From an uncultured Actinomycetes bacterium (GTDB lineage Bacteria > Actinomycetota > Actinomycetes > Nanopelagicales > Nanopelagicaceae), in NCBI GenBank assembly GCA_903839355.1, contig CAIMBV010000251.1, positions 1-11,366 of the forward strand: DNA of 11,366 nt, in the 5' to 3' direction. A program made the position numbers and the translations under genes. Positions 7,224 through 11,366 of the stretch are shown here, piece after piece. Below the pieces are notes generated by a model. That model was not told where the DNA came from and did no database searches. It saw nothing but the letters and a program-made list of their open reading frames with translations. Within the stretch, counting starts at the first letter, position 1, and each line of letters opens with the position of its first letter.

Positions 7224-7751
7224 ATGAACGTTTTGGATGCGGTTGATGCCGCCTCGCTCAAAAAGGGCATTATTAACTTCCGCTCTGGCGATGAGATCAA
7301 GGTCCACGTTCGTGTTATCGAAGGTTCCAAGAGCCGTATCCAGGTCTTCCAAGGCGTAGTTATCCGCCGCCAGGGTTCAGGCGTCCGCGAGACCTTTACA
7401 ATCCGCAAGCTTTCATACGGAGTTGGCGTTGAGCGTACCTTCCCAGTACACACCCCAGTTATCGAAAAGTTTGAAATGGTTCGCCGTGGAGATGTCCGTC
7501 GCGCCAAGTTGTACTACCTCCGCGATCTGCGCGGTAAGGCTGCCAAGATTAAAGAGCGTCGTGGCGCTAACAACGAGTTCATTGTTGAAGATGTGATCGT
7601 TGAGGAAGTAATTACTGAAGAGATCATTACAGAGGCAGTTATCGAGCAAGAAGTTGTTGCAGAAGTAGCCGCTCCTGAGGCAGTTGTCGAAGCTCCTGCA
7701 GCCACTGAAGAGGTTGTTGCTGAGTCTGAAACTCCAGCTGAACAAGCTTAA
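7224..7751 (+). CDS. rplS: 50S ribosomal protein L19 with an acidic C-terminal extension
   Basis: L19 is a large-subunit protein at the 30S-50S interface. The core (residues 1-113) is typical and complete: [32 protein letters not shown], the [17 protein letters not shown] block and [19 protein letters not shown]. Bacterial L19 usually ends about there, at 113-120 aa. Here 62 more residues follow (114-175), with 17 Glu and one Asp and no Lys or Arg. They consist of Val/Ile/Glu pentads ([20 protein letters not shown]) and then an Ala/Pro/Glu segment. The start is ATG 7224, with AAGGA 6 bases upstream; a GTG at 7146 is in frame but adds residues unlike L19. The usual upstream partner trmD is absent. 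lepB follows 11 bases after the stop. Confidence 0.96.
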   Translation: MNVLDAVDAASLKKGIINFRSGDEIKVHVRVIEGSKSRIQVFQGVVIRRQGSGVRETFTIRKLSYGVGVERTFPVHTPVIEKFEMVRRGDVRRAKLYYLRDLRGKAAKIKERRGANNEFIVEDVIVEEVITEEIITEAVIEQEVVAEVAAPEAVVEAPAATEEVVAESETPAEQA

Positions 7752-7757
7752 TAACTT
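7752..7757 (+). promoter_or_regulatory. Possible -10 box before lepB
   Basis: TAACTT starts at the base after the rplS stop and ends 5 bases before the lepB ATG (7763). No Shine-Dalgarno sequence occurs in the 11-base gap and no -35 match is seen. It fits the start-proximal box pattern of this window, but lepB could instead be read from the rplS mRNA. Confidence 0.25.
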
Positions 7758-7762
7758 TTAAA

Positions 7763-8446
7763 ATGCGCCTTCCCAAGAAGGGTTCGCTACTTCGAGAAGT
7801 TCCGATCATAGTTGTGTCGGCACTTGTAGTAGCGGTCATTATCAAGACCTTCTTTATACATTTCTTTTACGTGCCTTCTGGTTCGATGCAGAACACCTTG
7901 GGCATTGGCGATCGTATTGCCGTCAATAAATTCTCGGCTTTGTTTAGCGATATTCGTCGCGGAGAAGTTGTCGTATTCAAAGATCCGGCAAATTGGCTGG
8001 GATCACCTCCTGCTGCAACTGGAAATGTTGTAACACGTGAATTGAAACGCGGATTAGTTGATGTCGGAATTCTTCCTGACCCAGCTACCCAATATCTTGT
8101 TAAGCGCACAATTGGTGTTGGTGGGGATCATGTGGTCTGCTGCGATGCCAAAGGACGATTGCAGGTTAATGGCGTTTCTATTAATGAGAACTATCTCTTC
8201 CCCGGGAATACTCCAAGTGATTCCAAATTCGATATTACAGTTCCAAAGGGCTTTATCTGGGTGATGGGTGATCACCGAGCGGCAAGTGCTGATTCACGTT
8301 TCCACACCGACGATGTCCACAAAGGATTCGTTCCGTTGAGCGATGTAGTGGGTCGAGCCGAATTCGTTGTGTGGCCGATCAACCATTTCAAATTCCTCTC
8401 TGTAGGCCACGACTTATCGAAGGTTCCGGTTAAAAAGAGCCCCTAA
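7763..8446 (+). CDS. lepB: Signal peptidase I
   Basis: This membrane-bound Ser/Lys protease removes signal peptides from exported preproteins on the outer face of the membrane. It is 227 aa with a single N-terminal transmembrane segment (about residues 13-36), then PSGSM with the catalytic Ser41, the YLVKRTIG box with the general base Lys114, and the conserved GDHRAASADSR box (169-179). The variant GDHR in place of GDNR is common in actinobacterial enzymes. The C-terminus carries no second membrane anchor. It lies in the conserved rplS-lepB-rnhB order. The stop overlaps the rnhB ATG by one base (TAATG), implying translational coupling. There is no ribosome binding site before its own ATG. Confidence 0.96.
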   Translation: MRLPKKGSLLREVPIIVVSALVVAVIIKTFFIHFFYVPSGSMQNTLGIGDRIAVNKFSALFSDIRRGEVVVFKDPANWLGSPPAATGNVVTRELKRGLVDVGILPDPATQYLVKRTIGVGGDHVVCCDAKGRLQVNGVSINENYLFPGNTPSDSKFDITVPKGFIWVMGDHRAASADSRFHTDDVHKGFVPLSDVVGRAEFVVWPINHFKFLSVGHDLSKVPVKKSP

Positions 8447-9057
8447 TGGTGGGGATTGAAAGCTCGCTTCGCGCAAGTGGAATTTCGCGCATTGCTGGAG
8501 TCGATGAAGCTGGTCGCGGTCCATGTGCTGGTCCATTAGTAGTAGCAGCAGTAATTCTGCAGAACCCCGACTCGCAAGAGCTTGCGCGCGTTCGCGATTC
8601 CAAGGCTCTGACTGAGAAAGTACGTGAAGAACTCTTTGATGTGATCAAGGCCGAGGCGCTGGCCTACTCAATAATCGAAATATCCCCTGAAGAGATAGAT
8701 CGAGTAGGACTCCACAAATCAAATCTTGCAGGGATGCGTCGAGCTATCAATGCGCTCTCAACTCAACCGGAATATGTCTTAACCGATGGTTATGCCATCG
8801 AGGGTTTAGCAATCCCAAATCTTGCGGTCTGGAAAGGCGATCAAGTCGCGCTCAGCATCAGTGCTGCTTCGATTTTGGCCAAGGTCTATCGCGATCGCTT
8901 CATGGTTGCCGTGGATAGCCAATATCCCGGATATGGCTTTGCCCGACACAAGGGATACATAACTGCCGCACACACCAAAGCGTTGGGGGAGTTGGGCGTT
9001 ACGCCGATTCATCGGAAGAGTTTTGCAAATATTTCTTCTATTTCTATCAACAGGTAA
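8446..9057 (+). CDS. rnhB: Ribonuclease HII
   Basis: RNase HII cleaves the RNA strand of RNA-DNA hybrids and nicks 5' of single ribonucleotides misincorporated in DNA, starting ribonucleotide excision repair. The protein is 203 aa, the usual length. The four catalytic carboxylates are visible: GVDEAGRG (D20, E21), LTDG (D114) and KGDQVALSISAASILAKVYRD (D132). The conserved segment YPGYGFARHKGY and the final PIHRKSF are also present. The ATG is coupled to the lepB stop through a one-base overlap. A run of seven T (9058-9064) follows the stop but has no GC-rich stem before it. In most actinobacteria a DUF2469 gene comes next; here the next gene is yraN. Confidence 0.97.
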   Translation: MVGIESSLRASGISRIAGVDEAGRGPCAGPLVVAAVILQNPDSQELARVRDSKALTEKVREELFDVIKAEALAYSIIEISPEEIDRVGLHKSNLAGMRRAINALSTQPEYVLTDGYAIEGLAIPNLAVWKGDQVALSISAASILAKVYRDRFMVAVDSQYPGYGFARHKGYITAAHTKALGELGVTPIHRKSFANISSISINR

Positions 9058-9071
9058 TTTTTTTCAACAAG

Positions 9072-9104
9072 GTGCTCATTGCACAACTGAGTCAGTTTTC
9101 ACTG
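9072..9104. promoter_or_regulatory. Stacked inverted repeats upstream of yraN-yifB-dprA
   Basis: Two 13-base dyads lie back to back: GTGC-5 nt-GCAC (9072-9084) and AACTGA-G-TCAGTT (9085-9097). The right arm of the second also pairs with what follows (CAGT-TTTC-ACTG, 9093-9104). They end 4 bases before a TACCTT box and 16 bases before the yraN ATG. The second dyad has a 1-base centre, so it fits a protein-binding DNA site better than an RNA hairpin. Function unknown; operator is an inference. Confidence 0.35.
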
Positions 9105-9108
9105 TCAT

Positions 9109-9114
9109 TACCTT
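9109..9114 (+). promoter_or_regulatory. Candidate -10 box of the yraN operon
   Basis: TACCTT ends 6 bases before the ATG at 9121, and no Shine-Dalgarno sequence is present, which suggests a leaderless transcript. No good -35 box occurs at 16-18 bases; that position falls inside the second inverted repeat. Confidence 0.35.
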
Positions 9115-9120
9115 TGCCAT

Positions 9121-9480
9121 ATGGCGCGAGCATTACGAAGAATTGGCGCAGATGGAGAGAACCTGGTCGCCTCCTATTTAGAAGCACAAGGAATCGCAAT
9201 CGTTGCCAGAAACTGGCGCATAAAAGAGGGCGAGATTGATCTCGTTGCACGTGATGGAGCGATGCTTTTATTTGTAGAAGTGAAGAGTCGGACCAGCTCA
9301 CGATATGGCCACCCCCTCGAAGCCATCACTCCTATTAAGGCACTGCGACTGCAACGACTCGCATTGGCCTGGATCGCCACACATGATCAGTGGGGGGCTG
9401 ACTACAGAATTGATTGCGCTGCAGTTCACTTTAGGAGCGGTTTAAAACCTGAGGTTGAGTATCGTGCGGGAGTTTTGTAG
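9121..9480 (+). CDS. yraN: YraN family (UPF0102) endonuclease-like protein
   Basis: This small protein (119 aa, typical length) has a restriction-endonuclease-like fold whose exact role is not settled in bacteria. The predicted nuclease motif is intact: E13 in ADGENLVASYLE, then GEIDLVARD with D40, and LLFVEVKSR with E53 and K55. The segment YGHPLEAITPIKALRLQRLA is the family's conserved central helix region. It is placed, as is usual, directly before yifB and dprA, which suggests a link to handling incoming or damaged DNA. Its TAG stop overlaps the GTG start of yifB by one base. The start at ATG 9121 matches family N-termini and has TACCTT 6 bases upstream. Confidence 0.93.
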   Translation: MARALRRIGADGENLVASYLEAQGIAIVARNWRIKEGEIDLVARDGAMLLFVEVKSRTSSRYGHPLEAITPIKALRLQRLALAWIATHDQWGADYRIDCAAVHFRSGLKPEVEYRAGVL

Positions 9481-11000
9481 TGACCCTTGCCCGCACTCAA
9501 AGCATTGCACTCATAGGATTGCATGGTGAATTGGTTGATATCGAGGTTGATATCTCCGATGGATTACCGGGATATTCACTCCTCGGGCTTCCAGATGCGG
9601 CACTCATGGAGTCGAAGGAGCGAGTGCGTTCGGCGATACATAATTCAGGAGCGCAGTGGCCCAACAAGCGGGTGACTGTTTCATTATCCCCAGCGTGGTT
9701 ACATAAAAGCGGTTCAGGTTTTGATCTTCCGATAGCAGTTGCATTACTTATCGCACAGGGGATTGTTACCAAGGTCAACCACGATTTTCAGGTAATCATG
9801 GGAGAGCTCTCTCTAGACGGCTCAATCAAACCAATTCGTGGAGTACTCCCGGCTCTTATTGCCGCACAGGAGTTGGGGATCGAGAGTGCAATTATTCCCG
9901 CGGAAAATCTCGCAGAGACGCGGGGTCTCACAAGACTTAAACCAATTCCCTTTTCCCACCTAAGCCAGGTTCTTCAATATCTTCAGGAGGGAGTGATTCC
10001 CGACGTTGATCTGAAGCAACCCGTTCTCCACGTACCAGAGTTAAAAGATCTGAGCGAAGTAGTTGGACAAAGGTCTGCCAGATTTGCGCTTGAGATTGCC
10101 GCCATCGGTGGACACCATCTGCTCTTCTTGGGACCCCCAGGTACCGGAAAGACGATGCTGGCGGAGAGAATTCCGACCGTAATGCCAGAACTCAACTCTC
10201 AAGAGTCCTTGGAAGTTGCTGCGATTCATTCAATAGCGGGAGCGCTGGCAGAGCGACAGGTAGATTCGCGAACTCCTCCCTTTGTCGCTCCGCACCACAC
10301 GACGACATCCACCGCAATGGTGGGAGGGGGTGCTCATTCAATTCGCCCGGGGGCCTGCTCATTAGCTCACAAGGGAGTGCTCTTCATCGACGAAGCCCCG
10401 GAGTGCAACGCGGGGGTCCTTGACGCACTCCGTCAACCTTTGGAGTCAGGAACGGTGGCCATCTCTCGAGTTGCTGGAACCATCATCTTTCCCGCGGACT
10501 TCCTACTGGTTCTTGCGGCAAACCCATGTCCTTGCGGACGATTCAACGGTAGAGGTCTGGCTTGTACGTGTTCATCAGTTCAAATTAGGCGGTATATGCA
10601 GAAGATTTCCGGTCCATTGCTAGATCGCATTGATATTCGATCATATGTGGAAGTGCCGTCTCGCCTTGAATTGTCTGCAATCGAACCTGGAGAATCAAGC
10701 GCTGTTGTGAGAGCCAGAGTCATTCAAGGTCGCGAAGTCGCGGCCGAGAGATTTAAAGCAGATTCTTGGAAACTCAACTCAAGAATTCCAGCCAGTCAGT
10801 TGCGTCATAAATATCGAGCTAGCCGAGAGGCGATGGCATTTCTTCATGCCGAACTCGATCACGAAAGGTTGAGCGCTCGCGGTTATCACAAGGTTCTACG
10901 CACTTCTTGGTCGATTGCTGATCGGCGAGGTTCAACAATTCCGGGATTGCAAGATGTGCAAGATGCACATCGGCTGCGAGAAGGTTCGCAGATACTGTGA
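9480..11000 (+). CDS. YifB/ComM family Mg-chelatase-like AAA+ ATPase
   Basis: This is an AAA+ protein of the YifB/ComM family. In Vibrio and other gammaproteobacteria, ComM is a hexameric branch-migration helicase that helps integrate single-stranded DNA during natural transformation. The protein is 506 aa, full length. It has an N-terminal Lon-like ChlI domain (about 1-170, with LPGYSLLGLPDAAL and SGSGFDLPIAVA), Walker A GPPGTGKT (218-225), Walker B FIDEAPE (D304, E305) and a cysteine pair region NPCPCG (C350, C352) with CTC (C362, C364). SGPLLDRIDIR and the C-terminal LSARGYHKVLR sensor region follow. The GTG start overlaps the yraN stop (TAGTG) and its TGA overlaps the dprA GTG (GTGA). Walker B has Phe-Ile where most members have Phe-Leu, a mild change. 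Confidence 0.95.
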   Translation: MTLARTQSIALIGLHGELVDIEVDISDGLPGYSLLGLPDAALMESKERVRSAIHNSGAQWPNKRVTVSLSPAWLHKSGSGFDLPIAVALLIAQGIVTKVNHDFQVIMGELSLDGSIKPIRGVLPALIAAQELGIESAIIPAENLAETRGLTRLKPIPFSHLSQVLQYLQEGVIPDVDLKQPVLHVPELKDLSEVVGQRSARFALEIAAIGGHHLLFLGPPGTGKTMLAERIPTVMPELNSQESLEVAAIHSIAGALAERQVDSRTPPFVAPHHTTTSTAMVGGGAHSIRPGACSLAHKGVLFIDEAPECNAGVLDALRQPLESGTVAISRVAGTIIFPADFLLVLAANPCPCGRFNGRGLACTCSSVQIRRYMQKISGPLLDRIDIRSYVEVPSRLELSAIEPGESSAVVRARVIQGREVAAERFKADSWKLNSRIPASQLRHKYRASREAMAFLHAELDHERLSARGYHKVLRTSWSIADRRGSTIPGLQDVQDAHRLREGSQIL

Positions 11001-11366
11001 GTCCATCTGAGGTGACGGAACATCTCTTGCTCCTTGCCCTCTTTGAAGGCGGGAATGAAATCTGGAGCACGCATTATCGCCAGTATGGAGCATCTGAATT
11101 CCTAGATCGCATAAGAGCGGGTCAGTACGCAGAGAACAAACGTGGAGGAAAATCTCTACAGGAAGCCCTTGCCTCTCTGAATGGGGAACGATTATTCGAG
11201 GAGCTTGAAAGTATTGGTGCCTTCCTAATTTCGCGGGAAGATTCAGATTGGCCTGCTTCTCTCGATGATCTGAAAGCTCCGCCTATGGCGCTTATTGGCC
11301 GTGGCAATCGGGAGGCGCTTGAAAGTGCAGAAAACTCAATCGCGATTGTGGGAACTCGAAACCCGA
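10997..11366 (+). CDS. dprA: DNA-processing protein DprA, 3'-truncated by the window edge
   Basis: DprA loads RecA onto incoming single-stranded DNA during natural transformation. About 123 codons are visible, running off the end. The GTG at 10997 overlaps the yifB stop (GTGA). Translation begins VSPSEVTEHLLLLALFEGG and continues through an N-terminal helical domain (GASEFLDRIRAG). It reaches DSDWPASLDDLKAPPMALIGRG near residues 82-103 and ends in SIAIVGTRNP, the start of the Rossmann-like DprA domain whose IVGTR motif is diagnostic. The conserved WP..L..L..PP pattern also matches. No frameshift is seen in the visible part. Its place after yraN and yifB is the standard arrangement. Confidence 0.94.
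   Translation, partial: MSPSEVTEHLLLLALFEGGNEIWSTHYRQYGASEFLDRIRAGQYAENKRGGKSLQEALASLNGERLFEELESIGAFLISREDSDWPASLDDLKAPPMALIGRGNREALESAENSIAIVGTRNP

Noticed and set aside
7413..7745. Long minus-strand open frame opposite the L19 tail
   Set aside because: It is the shadow of the Glu/Val-rich repeats on +. Its translation is low-complexity and has no start signal or family resemblance.
8132..8146. Adjacent cysteines (VVCCD) in LepB as a novel redox site
   Set aside because: Similar Cys residues at this loop are common in actinobacterial signal peptidases; there is no further evidence.
9058..9064. Run of seven T after the rnhB stop as an intrinsic terminator
   Set aside because: No GC-rich stem precedes it; the only pairing upstream is a short AT-rich GAAGA/TCTTC stem too far from the T run.
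1..11366. Mobile elements, CRISPR arrays, tRNA/rRNA genes or a defence island
   Set aside because: Reading both strands gave no transposase, integrase, spaced direct repeats, tRNA-like cloverleaf or toxin-antitoxin pair; the genes are all core housekeeping types.

Overview
The window is a chromosomal segment of about 11.4 kb from an actinobacterium. It is almost fully coding, with intergenic gaps from zero to about 90 bases. Four things point to Actinobacteria: a ParE/ParC pair of actinobacterial type, SepH (a septation protein known only from that phylum), the run rplS-lepB-rnhB-yraN-yifB-dprA, and frequent GTG starts. Base composition is moderate (judged by eye, near 50% GC) and gene packing is very tight. 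This suggests a small, streamlined lineage such as the freshwater Nanopelagicales (acI) rather than a high-GC soil actinomycete. The phylum is well supported; the order is a guess.

Layout, left block (1-7133). The 3' part of parE (+) converges on parC (-) with 12 bases between them. parC diverges from a type I phosphodiesterase/nucleotide pyrophosphatase gene (+), which overlaps the 3' end of sepH (-) by 26 bases. An MFS transporter gene (-) lies upstream of sepH and diverges from an inositol-monophosphatase-family gene (+), with only 15 bases between the two start codons. This resembles the parE/parC-sepH-suhB neighbourhood of other actinobacteria.

Right block (7134-11366), all on +. rplS has its own promoter, leader and ribosome binding site. 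lepB and rnhB follow (1-base stop/start overlap), then a 63-base gap with stacked inverted repeats, then yraN, yifB (comM-like) and the start of dprA, joined by overlapping stop/start codons. This is the conserved ribosomal protein / signal peptidase / RNase HII / DNA-processing cluster, but trmD is missing upstream of rplS and the DUF2469 gene usually found between rnhB and yraN is missing.

No mobile element, CRISPR array, tRNA, rRNA or phage-like gene was seen. I did not find a new defence or metabolic system. The most interesting points are: a ParC that ends after the breakage-reunion core with no C-terminal beta-pinwheel; a minimal divergent promoter whose two -10 boxes interlock in a 9-base palindrome; a recurring T/C-A-N-N-N-T box 5-7 bases upstream of start codons that lack a Shine-Dalgarno sequence, implying widespread leaderless mRNAs; a 62-residue acidic tail on ribosomal protein L19; and stacked inverted repeats before the yraN-yifB-dprA operon.
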